In this document: positions 1 through 10,421 of the stretch, in pieces | How positions within the stretch are numbered: position 1 is the first letter of the stretch | How the letters are laid out: each line of letters starts with the position of its first letter | Position numbers and translations under genes: made by a program | The notes under the pieces: model-generated | The model's input: the letters and a program-made list of their open reading frames with translations, nothing else | What the model was told of the DNA's origin: nothing | The model's database searches: none | NCBI GenBank assembly: GCA_019054805.1 | Contig: JAHQIY010000044.1 | Location: 124,001 to 188,000, forward strand | Source: Brachionus manjavacas | Lineage: Eukaryota > Rotifera > Eurotatoria > Ploima > Brachionidae | Length of the DNA stretch: 64,000 bases | Reading direction: 5' to 3'

Positions 1-1613
1 AAAAGACATCTGAAAATGTAGATCAAGAAGATAATGGTGAGAAGATGAATGAAGATATGAAGGAAAATCAGGAGGAAGAAGAAATAAAAAAGGTTGATCT
101 AAGTAAAGAGGGTGAGAGGATGATTGATGAAATCAAAGAAAGTCAGGAGGAAAAAGAATTAAAAAAGGTCGAACAAAAAGAAGAGGATGAGAAGGAAAAG
201 ACATCTGGAAATATTGATCAAGAAGAAGATGGTGAGAAGATGACTGAAGAATTGAAGGAATGTCCGGAGGAAAAAAAACGTGATGAGCCTAAGAGAAGAG
301 GTCGACCAAGACTTAACCGAGAAAATGATAAATTGACTGAAGAAAGCAAAAAAAGTGATAATGAGCCGAAGAAAAAAGCCGGCCGACCCAGACTATCATC
401 TGCGCCCAAATTGAGCAGAGAAGACGAGAAAATGAGTCCCAAAGCCAAAATAGAGCAAAAAGAATCGTCTGATTTCGAGGTGAAAAAATACAATTGCCTA
501 AATGACGAGAGCATTATCATAAACGACGACGATGACGATGAAATTGACTTGGAAAAATTAAAAAATCAAAAAAACATAATTTTAGCTGAGCCTGAGAAGC
601 TGCCGGACGAAATAATGGTGGAGTCAACGCTGATGGACACATCTGCCAACGAGCCAAGATCCCAGCCTGTGTCGCAATTGAGCGACACGGAGCCTAGTCA
701 AACATTGGCTGTCGAAGAGGCACCGGTGCGCAGAGGCAAAGGCCGGCCGCGCTCCATCAACACAACAGCCAAAAATGAAAAGAGCGCCACCGAGTCCAAA
801 GGCGAAGAAAAGCAGCGCAGACGCTCGACCAGAATTTCTCTTCCAGAACGAGAGGACACAGAAAACATAGCCGAAGAGGCAAATGAGCAAAAGCCGGAGG
901 CAAAAGTTGGCCGAAGGTCTAGTCTTCGGGTGAGAAACACGCCGAATCCTGTGGTCAGACCCAAACGAGGCCCTAAGCCCCTAGAAGAAGAGAATGGCGA
1001 AGAGCAAAAGGATGATGGAGCTAAATCAGTCGCACAGAGAAAATCCGAGGAAAAAAACCGTCGCAAAACCATGGACACTTCCCAGGTTGTTGAGCAGGAG
1101 CCAAAGAGAAGAGGTAGGCCCAGATTGGTCAAAGAAGACGACAAATTGAGCCCTAAACGAAAGCTGAATGAGAACGAGCATTCAAAAGTGAAAAAAACCA
1201 GGCGTGCCAAAAAAAACCAAGAGTCCAGTGACGATGAAGACAACGAAACTTTGGGCAATGTTAAAAAGATGCTCAGAAAACAGTCGGCCGAAGCGGAATC
1301 GTTGCCCAAGATTTTTTTCAACTCAAAGAGACGAAAAACACCAAACTCAAGCCTAAATCAAACACCAAAGATCAATGATAACGCGGACACGCCAAGTAAA
1401 AAGTTCAAGCTGCACAAGGCCATTTCGTCCAGTGACGAAAATTTGAATGATGATGTAGAGGAGAAGGATGGCCAAGAGCCTAGTAAAAGGCATTTGGAAA
1501 AGGAGGATGAAAAAAAAAACGAAGAAGAAGAAGTGGAGGAGGAAGAAGAGTTGTCAAGTTTGCCAGTAGCCACAACAAGAAACTCGAATCGTTCAATTCG
1601 AAATCAAAACTAA
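1..1613 (+). CDS. AT-hook chromatin-type protein, 3' part (5' end outside window)
   Basis: The reading frame is open to the window edge (codons in frame from base 3), so the true start lies upstream; the Met at 45 is only the first internal ATG. Numbering from that Met there are 522 residues, almost wholly charged and low-complexity, with AT-hook cores GRPR at about 84-90, 111-117, 231-236 and 354-361 and a weaker RPKRGPKP at 305-312. These bind the minor groove of AT-rich DNA in chromatin proteins. The N-terminal part is an imperfect repeat: the pattern GE(K/R)M-x3-(M/I/L)KE-x-(Q/P)EE occurs three times. Acidic runs (about 161-168 and the C-terminal 30 residues) alternate with basic ones. 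No folded domain is visible. The C-terminal tail of a PDS5-like cohesin factor also carries AT hooks and is one alternative. A poly(A) signal AATAAA lies at 1696-1701. Confidence 0.8.
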   Translation, partial: KTSENVDQEDNGEKMNEDMKENQEEEEIKKVDLSKEGERMIDEIKESQEEKELKKVEQKEEDEKEKTSGNIDQEEDGEKMTEELKECPEEKKRDEPKRRGRPRLNRENDKLTEESKKSDNEPKKKAGRPRLSSAPKLSREDEKMSPKAKIEQKESSDFEVKKYNCLNDESIIINDDDDDEIDLEKLKNQKNIILAEPEKLPDEIMVESTLMDTSANEPRSQPVSQLSDTEPSQTLAVEEAPVRRGKGRPRSINTTAKNEKSATESKGEEKQRRRSTRISLPEREDTENIAEEANEQKPEAKVGRRSSLRVRNTPNPVVRPKRGPKPLEEENGEEQKDDGAKSVAQRKSEEKNRRKTMDTSQVVEQEPKRRGRPRLVKEDDKLSPKRKLNENEHSKVKKTRRAKKNQESSDDEDNETLGNVKKMLRKQSAEAESLPKIFFNSKRRKTPNSSLNQTPKINDNADTPSKKFKLHKAISSSDENLNDDVEEKDGQEPSKRHLEKEDEKKNEEEEVEEEEELSSLPVATTRNSNRSIRNQN

Positions 1614-2251
1614 AGCTTACACTAATACATTCTTTTTTTTTCTCTTTTCGATTTTAATTGTGAATATTTTATCAAATTTAGTTTCAAATATTATCAATAA
1701 ATGATAAAAAAAATTGTTTTGTCTTACAAAAGCGTTTTTGGCTCTCTGTGCTTAAAAGGATTGTCAGTTTGTCGTGTTTGCTTTTGTTTTTTTGTTTTTT
1801 TGTTGTCGATTTAAATGTAAATGTCTTTAGAGCTAGGACAAGATCTTTACTTTTTGCTAATTATGAATAATCTTATAAAAATAAAGATATGAATTTTTAA
1901 GTGAGTCTTTATTTTCATAATTTGAAAAAAGCTTTAAAAAAAACCAAAGAAAAGCAAAAGATTGTTGACGAAATTCATTTAAGAAGTGGAAATATTACAC
2001 AGGTCATGAGGGCGACAAAAATAAAAATAAAAATTGCCTTAATTTCTTTTAGAATTACTAGAAACTTATTGATGAATAACTAAGTTTAAATTTAATAGCA
2101 ATTAGTGAAAATTCTGTAAACGAAAAGATTAAAACTAATAATAAAAAAAACAATTAGTAAAGATGATATTTAATAAATAAACATGACATGTCATTCGAAG
2201 TAAATAATAAACATGCGCCTGGAAAAAACATATCATAAGCTCTTTCTTGCA
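1614..2251. other. 3' flank of AT-hook gene and left satellite edge
   Basis: AT-rich sequence with no supported gene. It contains the poly(A) signal at 1696-1701. Near 2183-2194 is the palindrome ATGACATGTCAT, and at 2238-2251 a stretch AGCTCTTTCTTGCA; both resemble pieces of the satellite unit read in the opposite orientation to the array that follows. A 60-codon ORF at 1901-2083 is not credible. Confidence 0.6.
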
Positions 2252-5200
2252 GTCGAGTTCGCAGAAAAATTAGAAAAATATTATATAATGAAGAAAAATT
2301 GATGAAATGCCATTAAGTGCTCGGATGAGTGGCGCTGTTTATGATGAACGTCCCATAGTAACTTTGGCGGCAGATTGTTGAGTCGTAACCATACCGATGC
2401 CGGTTCCAAGTCCGGATGAAAAAATGGGAGGGAGACTAATCAGCACAAAAATGATGAGTTTTGTCTAAAGGTTGAGACAATAGAAAAGAAAAACATTAAT
2501 TTGAAAAAATAGTCTTTTAGACTTACAGCAAAAAAAGAATAAGGTAATTTTTCTTTAGATCAATTTATTTTCAACAAAAATTTTGAATTAAAAAAAATTA
2601 TTTTCAAAAAAAAGTGCAATACTGCTAACTCTACCATTGGCCGGTCCCAAGTCCGGATGAGAAAATGAGGAGGGGCGGTGATGATGCAGATGCCTAGCGG
2701 CCGGGGCAAGGAGGCTTGCAAGCAAGAGCTAATGACATGTCTGGCAGACCCTTAGTACTTAGTGAAAAAAGTTAAGTATCTTTTTTTGGATATGCTTGTA
2801 TCCATCTATAGATACGCTTGGTTTGTGGTTCCAAGCTAGTCTAAATAGTTGTCGAGTTCGCAGCCATTAAGTGCTCGGATGAGTGGCGCTGCTTATGATG
2901 AACGTCCCATAGTAACTTTGGCGGCAGATTGTTGAGTCGTAACCATACCGATGCCGGTTCCAAGTCCGGATGAAAAAATGGGAGGGAGACTAATCAGCAC
3001 AAAAATGATGAGTTTTGTCTAAAGGTTGAGACAATAGAAAAGAAAAACATTAATTTGAAAAAATAGTCTTTTAGACTTACAGCAAAAAAAGAATAAGGTA
3101 ATTTTTCTTTAGATCAATTTATTTTCAACAAAAATTTTGAATTAAAAAAAAATTATTTTCAAAAAAAAAGTGCAATACTGCTAACTCTACCATTGGCCGG
3201 TCCCAAGTCCGGATGAGAAAATGAGGAGGGGCGGTGATGATGCAGATGCCTAGCGGCCGGGGCAAGGAGGCTTGCAAGCAAGAGCTAATGACATGTCTGG
3301 CAGACCCTTAGTACTTAGTGAAAAAGTTAAGTATCTTTTTTTGGATATGCTTGTATCCATCTATAGATACGCTTGGTTTGTGGTTCCAAGCTAGTCTAAA
3401 TAGTTGTCGAGTTCGCAGCCATTAAGTGCTCGGATGAGTGGCGCTGCTTATGATGAACGTCCCATAGTAACTTTGGCGGCAGATTGTTGAGTCGTAACCA
3501 TACCGATGCCGGTTCCAAGTCCGGATGAAAAAATGGGAGGGAGACTAATCAGCACAAAAATGATGAGTTTTGTCTAAAGGTTGAGACAATAGAAAAGAAA
3601 AACATTAATTTGAAAAAATAGTCTTTTAGACTTACAGCAAAAAAAGAATAAGGTAATTTTTCTTTAGATCAATTTATTTTCAACAAAAATTTTGAATTAA
3701 AAAAAATTATTTTCAAAAAAAGTGCAATACTGCTAACTCTACCATTGGCCGGTCCCAAGTCCGGATGAGAAAATGAGGAGGGGCGGTGATGATGCAGATG
3801 CCTAGCGGCCGGGGCAAGGAGGCTTGCAAGCAAGAGCTAATGACATGTCTGGCAGACCCTTAGTACTTAGTGAAAAAAGTTAAGTATCTTTTTTGGATAT
3901 GCTTGTATCCATCTATAGATACGCTTAGTTTGTGGTTCCAAGCTAGTCTAAATAGTTGTCGAGTTCGCAGCCATTAAGTGCTCGGATGAGTGGCGCTGTT
4001 TATGATGAACGTCTCATAGTAACTTTGGCGGCAGATTGTTGAGTCGTAACCATACCGATGCCGGTTCCAAGTCCGGATGAAAAAATGGGGGGAGACTAAT
4101 CAGCACAAAAATGATGAGTTTAGTCTAAAGGTTGAGACAATAGAAAAGAAAAACATTAATTTGAAAAAATAGTCTTTTAGACTTACAGCAAAAAAAGAAT
4201 AAGGTAATTTTTCTTTAGATCAATTTATTTTCAACAAAAATTTTGAATTAAAAAAAAATTATTTTCAAAAAAAAGTGCAATACTGCTAACTCTACCATTG
4301 GCCGGTCCCAAGTCCGGATGAGAAAATGAGGAGGGGCGGTGATGATGCAGATGCCTAGCGGCCGGGGCAAGGAGGCTTGCAAGCAAGAGCTAATGACATG
4401 TCTGGCAGACCCTTAGTACTTAGTGAAAAAAGTTAAGTATCTTTTTTTGGATATGCTTGTATCCATCTATAGATACGCTTGGTTTGTGGTTCCAAGCTAG
4501 TCTAAATAGTTGTCGAGTTCGCAGCCATTAAGTGCTCGGATGAGTGGCGCTGTTTATGATGAACGTCCCATAGTAACTTTGGCGGCAGATTGTTGAGTCG
4601 TAACCATACCGATGCCGGTTCCAAGTCCGGATGAAAAAATGGGAGGGAGACTAATCAGCACAAAAATGATGAGTTTTGTCTAAAGGTTGAGACAATAGAA
4701 AAGAAAAACATTAATTTGAAAAAATAGTCTTTTAGACTTACAGCAAAAAAAGAATAAGGTAATTTTTCTTTAGATCAATTTATTTTCAACAAAAATTTTG
4801 AATTAAAAAAAATTATTTTCAAAAAAAAGTGCAATACTGCTAACTCTACCATTGGCCGGTCCCAAGTCCGGATGAGAAAATGAGGAGGGGCGGTGATGAT
4901 GCAGATGCCTAGCGGCCGGGGCAAGGAGGCTTGCAAGCAAGAGCTAATGACATGTCTGGCAGACCCTTAGTACTTAGTGAAAAAAGTTAAGTATCTTTTT
5001 TTGGATATGCTTGTATCCATCTATAGATACGCTTAGTTTGTGGTTCCAAGCTAGTCTAAATAGTTGTCGAGTTCGCAGCCATTAAGTGCTCGGATGAGTG
5101 GCGCTGTTTATGATGAACGTCTCATAGTAACTTTGGCGGCAGATTGTTGAGTCGTAACCATACCGATGCCGGTTCCAAGTCCGGATGAAAAAATGGGGGG

Positions 5201-7687
5201 AGACTAATCAGCACAAAAATGATGAGTTTAGTCTAAAGGTTGAGACAATAGAAAAGAAAAACATTAATTTGAAAAAATAGTCTTTTAGACTTACAGCAAA
5301 AAAAGAATAAGGTAATTTTTCTTTAGATCAATTTATTTTCAACAAAAATTTTGAATTAAAAAAATTATTTTCAAAAAAAAGTGCAATACTGCTAACTCTA
5401 CCATTGGCCGGTCCCAAGTCCGGATGAGAAAATGAGGAGGGGCGGTGATGATGCAGATGCCTAGCGGCCGGGGCAAGGAGGCTTGCAAGCAAGAGCTAAT
5501 GACATGTCTGGCAGACCCTTAGTACTTAGTGAAAAAAGTTAAGTATCTTTTTTTGGATATGCTTGTATCCATCTATAGATACGCTTGGTTTGTGGTTCCA
5601 AGCTAGTCTAAATAGTTGTCGAGTTCGCAGCCATTAAGTGCTCGGATGAGTGGCGCTGTTTATGATGAACGTCCCATAGTAACTTTGGCGGCAGATTGTT
5701 GAGTCGTAACCATACCGATGCCGGTTCCAAGTCCGGATGAAAAAATGGGAGGGAGACTAATCAGCACAAAAATGATGAGTTTTGTCTAAAGGTTGAGACA
5801 ATAGAAAAGAAAAACATTAATTTGAAAAAATAGTCTTTTAGACTTACAGCAAAAAAAGAATAAGGTAATTTTTCTTTAGATCAATTTATTTTCAACAAAA
5901 ATTTTGAATTAAAAAAAAATTATTTTCAAATAAAGTGCAATACTGCTAACTCTACCATTGGCCGGTCCCAAGTCCGGATGAGAAAATGAGGAGGGGCGGT
6001 GATGATGCAGATGCCTAGCGGCCGGGGCAAGGAGGCTTGCAAGCAAGAGCTAATGACATGTCTGGCAGACCCTTAGTACTTAGTGAAAAAAGTTAAGTAT
6101 CTTTTTTGGATATGCTTGTATCCATCTATAGATACGCTTGGTTTGTGGTTCCAAGCTAGTCTAAATAGTTGTCGAGTTCGCAGCCATTAAGTGCTCGGAT
6201 GAGTGGCGCTGCTTATGATGAACGTCCCATAGTAACTTTGGCGGCAGATTGTTGAGTCGTAACCATACCGATGCCGGTTCCAAGTCCGGATGAAAAAATG
6301 GGAGGGAGACTAATCAGCACAAAAATGATGAGTTTTGTCTAAAGGTTGAGACAATAGAAAAGAAAAACATTAATTTGAAAAAATAGTCTTTTAGACTTAC
6401 AGCAAAAAAAGAATAAGGTAATTTTTCTTTAGATCAATTTATTTTCAACAAAAATTTTGAATTAAAAAAAATTATTTTCAAAAAAAAAAGTGCAATACTG
6501 CTAACTCTACCATTGGCCGGTCCCAAGTCCGGATGAGAAAATGAGGAGGGGCGGTGATGATGCAGATGCCTAGCGGCCGGGGCAAGGAGGCTTGCAAGCA
6601 AGAGCTAATGACATGTCTGGCAGACCCTTAGTACTTAGTGAAAAAAGTTAAGTATCTTTTTTGGATATGCTTGTATCCATCTATAGATACGCTTGGTTTG
6701 TGGTTCCAAGCTAGTCTAAATAGTTGTCGAGTTCGCAGCCATTAAGTGCTCGGATGAGTGGCGCTGTTTATGATGAACGTCCCATAGTAACTTTGGCGGC
6801 AGATTGTTGAGTCGTAACCATACCGATGCCGGTTCCAAGTCCGGATGAAAAAATGGGAGGGAGACTAATCAGCACAAAAATGATGAGTTTTGTCTAAAGG
6901 TTGAGACAATAGAAAAGAAAAACATTAATTTGAAAAAATAGTCTTTTAGACTTACAGCAAAAAAAGAATAAGGTAATTTTTCTTTAGATCAATTTATTTT
7001 CAACAAAAATTTTGAATTAAAAAAAAATTATTTTCAAAAAAAAGTGCAATACTGCTAACTCTACCATTGGCCGGTCCCAAGTCCGGATGAGAAAATGAGG
7101 AGGGGCGGTGATGATGCAGATGCCTAGCGGCCGGGGCAAGGAGGCTTGCAAGCAAGAGCTAATGACATGTCTGGCAGACCCTTAGTACTTAGTGAAAAAA
7201 GTTAAGTATCTCTTTTGGATATGCTTGTATCCATCTATAGATACGCTTGGTTTGTGGTTCCAAGCTAGTCTAAATAGTTGTCGAGTTCGCAGCCATTAAG
7301 TGCTCGGATGAGTGGCGCTGTTTATGATGAACGTCCCATAGTAACTTTGGCGGCAGATTGTTGAGTCGTAACCATACCGATGCCGGTTCCAAGTCCGGAT
7401 GAAAAAATGGGAGGGAGACTAATCAGCACAAAAATGATGAGTTTTGTCTAAAGGTTGAGACAATAGAAAAGAAAAACATTAATTTGAAAAAATAGTCTTT
7501 TAGACTTACAGCAAAAAAAGAATAAGGTAATTTTTCTTTAGATCAATTTATTTTCAACAAAAATTTTGAATTAAAAAAAAATTATTTTCAAAAAAAAGTG
7601 CAATACTGCTAACTCTACCATTGGCCGGTCCCAAGTCCGGATGAGAAAATGAGGAGGGGCGGTGATGATGCAGATGCCTGGCGGCCG
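2252..7687 (+). repeat. Satellite array 1: ~9.7 tandem units of about 554 bp, plus orientation
   Basis: A landmark GCCATTAAGTGCTCGGATGA recurs at 2309, 2863, 3418, 3970, 4524, 5078, 5630, 6183, 6738 and 7292, giving spacings of 552-555 bp. Units are nearly identical, differing mostly in A/T homopolymer length and a few substitutions. Each unit holds two GC-rich blocks that share CCGGTYCCAAGTCCGGATGA; the block starts are about 241 and 313 bp apart alternately. AT-rich spacers lie between them, and a third GC-rich stretch around AGGCTTGCAAGCAAGAGC follows the second block. No ORF of 60 codons exists in the array, so it is probably non-coding. The first unit carries an extra AT-rich insert. The last is cut off at 7687, inside the second GC block. 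The same unit returns inverted from 47019. Confidence 0.98.
2265..2308 (+). repeat. AT-rich insert of ~44 bp in the first satellite unit
   Basis: In every other unit GTTCGCAG runs straight into CCATTAAG. In the first one the two halves are separated by about 44 AT-rich bases with no similarity to the unit. It marks the array edge, either as a small insertion or as the join between a partial unit and the first full one. Confidence 0.75.
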
Positions 7688-8023
7688 TTAGAAGAATTGA
7701 CGGCTCTTTAATTCTTCAAGCACATTTTCTTAACCCATTTTGCTGTCAAAAAACTTTTCTGAGCTATTGATTATTACAAAATTATTAATTTTTTTTAATT
7801 TTATTTAATATTTAATTGTAATTAATTTTTCAAATATCATCGCTACCTTGGCGATGTTTAAAGTATTAGAAATAAAAATTCACTTGAGAAATCTTTTTCT
7901 TGACTCTTTGAGATGAAACTTTTATATCTTTCTAAAATTAAAGTCTTTCTCCAACTGCATTGCATAAATTAAATAGATTATTTTTAACTTTTTATCAAAA
8001 ATCATAAAATTAAAATTTCAACT
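7688..8023. other. Spacer between satellite and ACMSD
   Basis: 336 bp of unique AT-rich DNA. Just after the array, GAAGAATT and AATTCTTC form an 8-bp stem around 7692-7718. The remainder is the presumed promoter and 5' UTR of the ACMSD gene; I see no clear TATA box. Confidence 0.5.
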
Positions 8024-9303
8024 ATGAAAATTGACATCCACACCCATATTCTTCCGTCCAGTTTGCCCGATCTAAAATCACGGTACGGCTATCCTGGATG
8101 GATTAACATACGTCAAAATGAGCAAGACCCCAGCTTAGCAGATATGTACAAAGATGAAAAATTTTTTCGCCGCATTGAAAAAAATTGCTGGTGTTTGCCG
8201 GAGCGTTGCTGTGACATGTCCAAAACAAATGTAACTGCCCAAGTATTGTCAACAGTTCCAGTAATGTTCAACTACTGGGCCAAGCCCCAACATACAATGG
8301 ACCTATGTCACCTTTTAAACAATGACATGATTTTTCAAATAAGTCAAAATAAAAAAAGTCAAGCCCGACTCTATGACTTGGACAATTCTCATAAAGAACA
8401 AAAATTTTTTGCCTTTGGTACTCTACCAATGCAGAAACCAGAGATAGCCATTGACGAAATGAGCCGGTGTGTCAAAGACCTCGGCTTCCAAGGCTTTCAA
8501 ATCGGAAGTCACATAAACGAGTGGAATTTGGATGAAAAAAAACTTTATCCAATTTGGAAAGTAGCCTTTTTTTTAAATAAAAATTTTTTTCTAATTTTTC
8601 TTAGCGAGCTGAAGACTTAGACTGTCCGATATTTGTGCATCCATGGGACATGGAACATGTCAGTCGAACTACTAAATACTGGCTGCCATGGCTCGTAGGA
8701 ATGCCAGCAGAGACTTGTACAGCAATTTGCAGTCTGCTAATGGGAAATGTTCTGGCACAATTTCCGCGCTTAAAAATTTGCTTTGCTCATGGTGGCGGAT
8801 CATTTCCATTCACTATCGGTCGAATTCAGCATGGCTATGATGTCAGGCCTGACTTGTGCGCCACAGAGTGTTCCATTCCACCAAAAGAATTCCTCGGTAA
8901 ATTTTACACAGACTCGCTGGTGCACAGTCAACCATCCCTGGACCTTTTGATTAAAGTTATTGGCGAGGACAGAATAATGCTGGGAACGGACTACCCCTTC
9001 CCTCTAGGTGAACTATCGCCAGGATCTTTGATTGAGTCTTCCCATTTGACCAAATCGATAAAGGTATTTTTTTTAATTTAAATGGAGCACAATTGTGAAT
9101 TGAAGCTGTGTTAATTTAATGACCGACTTGTGATTTTAGGCCTAATTAGACAAAAGTGTTGAGATAATTTTATTTTTTTGTTTCATGATTTATTATTTCA
9201 AATATTTTAAGTATTTTTCAAAAGCAAGGTTTTGCTTGAGCAGCTTCTAGACATGCAAAATGCGCACTTAAAATTAGACTTGATAAATGGTGCTTTTATT
9301 TAG
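8024..9303 (+). CDS. ACMSD: 2-amino-3-carboxymuconate-6-semialdehyde decarboxylase (ACMSD)
   Basis: Exons 8024-8560, 8605-9063 and 9244-9303 give 351 residues (family about 336). ACMSD removes CO2 from aminocarboxymuconate semialdehyde in the kynurenine branch of tryptophan breakdown, diverting flux from quinolinate and NAD. It is an amidohydrolase with a zinc site. Visible are the N-terminal metal pair H6/H8 in MKIDIHTHILP, H191 in FVHPWDM, H241 in CFAHGGGSFPF and the catalytic Asp near 308 in LGTDYPFPLGE. Also conserved are STVPVMFNYWAKP and KYWLPWLVGMPAET. The first two exons are secure. The 19-codon last exon is inferred: it restores a C-terminus with LLDMQNA matching the family's final NAL-type helix, and phase 0 is kept. 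A poly(A) signal lies at 9410-9415. Confidence 0.93.
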
Positions 9304-9762
9304 TTATCTTCGTTTTTTTTTGTTAAGACTGGTTATTATAAAATATATAGATAACATATTGCCTTAAGCATAACTGATCTTAATATAATTAATCCAAAAT
9401 TTGTTTGAAAATAAATATCTATTTTATTTTTAAACAAATAAGTATTTTAATTTAACAATTTATTTTTCTGGCAAGCGTGTTTTTTATTACATCATAAAGT
9501 AAACAAATGCTATTTGTTTTTTGTTGCATAAGTATTAATAAAAATCATAATTTTGTTCCATTTAATCAATTCAGAGCTAAAAGATTATTTTTAAATGCTT
9601 TAAGGATAAATTGTTGTACAAAAATGCCCTCAGTTTTTTAGGCATCGATGCATTGTGATTTAAATTAATTTTTTAATTTAAATAAATTTATTTAAAATAT
9701 TTTTTTTCAATTTTAAATGGTTTATCACGCACCTAGAGTCAAATTTTTTCAGTAAATTAAAC

Positions 9763-9841
9763 GTTGTAGCAGAACAAAGTGTTCGGTGGCTTGTTGCAAC
9801 CCAATGACCGGAACAAGTGCCAAGCGGTAATGGGCTAAGCT
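9763..9841 (-). other. Candidate exon, unknown gene
   Basis: An isolated GC-rich stretch in very AT-rich surroundings. On the minus strand it is preceded by AAAATCAG (acceptor-like) and followed by CAAC/GTTTAA (donor-like). Two frames are open: one reads ...LALVPVIGLQQATEHF..., the other ...LPLGTCSGHWVATSHR.... The second is the one in phase with the candidate exon at 10280-10421. I recognise neither. It could equally be a non-coding RNA exon or a conserved regulatory element. Confidence 0.25.
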
Positions 9842-10279
9842 CTGATTTTCAAATTTGTTTTTTAATACCTTTGGTTTATAGATCATTTGCATTCTATATA
9901 AAGCTATTGATTAGCATCAGAATTGAAATTGGTTTATAAAACAAGATAAAATTATAAATTTTTACTTTTGTGTCAAATAATGACTCGTTTTCTACCAACT
10001 TTTCATCATGGATTTATTTTAATATTCAATAGTAATCACATGAAATTTTGGTATGATTTTTATCAAAAGTTTTTATTTATCATTTTAGACTGTTAACAAT
10101 TAATTTTCAAATATTTAAATTTTGTCCTCTTCATAAAATTTTTATTAAAGCAAAGGTAGCTTTATTTAAGATAAAAAATTGTAAAGGTCGGCAAAAAGTA
10201 TCAGGTTAAGAGGATTATTGATTGATCTTTAAAATGTAAAAAAAAAGATATTTAAAGAGAAAAGTGAAGATAATGTAAC

Positions 10280-10421
10280 CTTTATGCTCAGTCACTAGTT
10301 TTCTAATTAGAATTCCACTCTGAGCCAATGTTTCCTGTTGTTTGTTAGACTTAAAAAAATCATTATTGCCATGATCACACAGCAGGTTTAATTTTTTTAG
10401 TAAAGTAAATATTTGTTCTTT
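10280..10421 (-). other. Candidate exon, unknown gene
   Basis: A minus-strand open stretch of 47 codons plus one base, bounded by CATCAG/AAAG and AAAG/GTTACA, both plausible splice sites. The peptide contains LLKKLNLLCDHGNND and SGILIRKLVTEHK and looks like a helical repeat segment, not random AT-rich translation. No start, stop or convincing partner exon was found nearby other than 9763-9841. It may belong to a gene with most exons missing, or be a relic. Confidence 0.3.

Noticed and set aside
218-1573. Several minus-strand ORFs of 71-207 codons under the AT-hook gene
   Set aside because: Ser/Phe/Leu-rich antisense readings of a Lys/Glu-rich low-complexity gene; no independent support.
1901-2083. 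60-codon plus-strand ORF
   Set aside because: Lys/Ile-rich translation of AT-rich DNA, no splice context, no resemblance to a family.
2309-7687. Hammerhead ribozyme in the satellite (CGGATGAG and CTGATTAG words)
   Set aside because: The invariant core CTGANGA with a paired stem and GAAA was not found; each word breaks an essential position.
2309-7687. 5S rRNA or other rRNA repeat
   Set aside because: The unit has GGGAGACT but lacks the rest of 5S box A/C order and no 18S/28S sequence was recognised.
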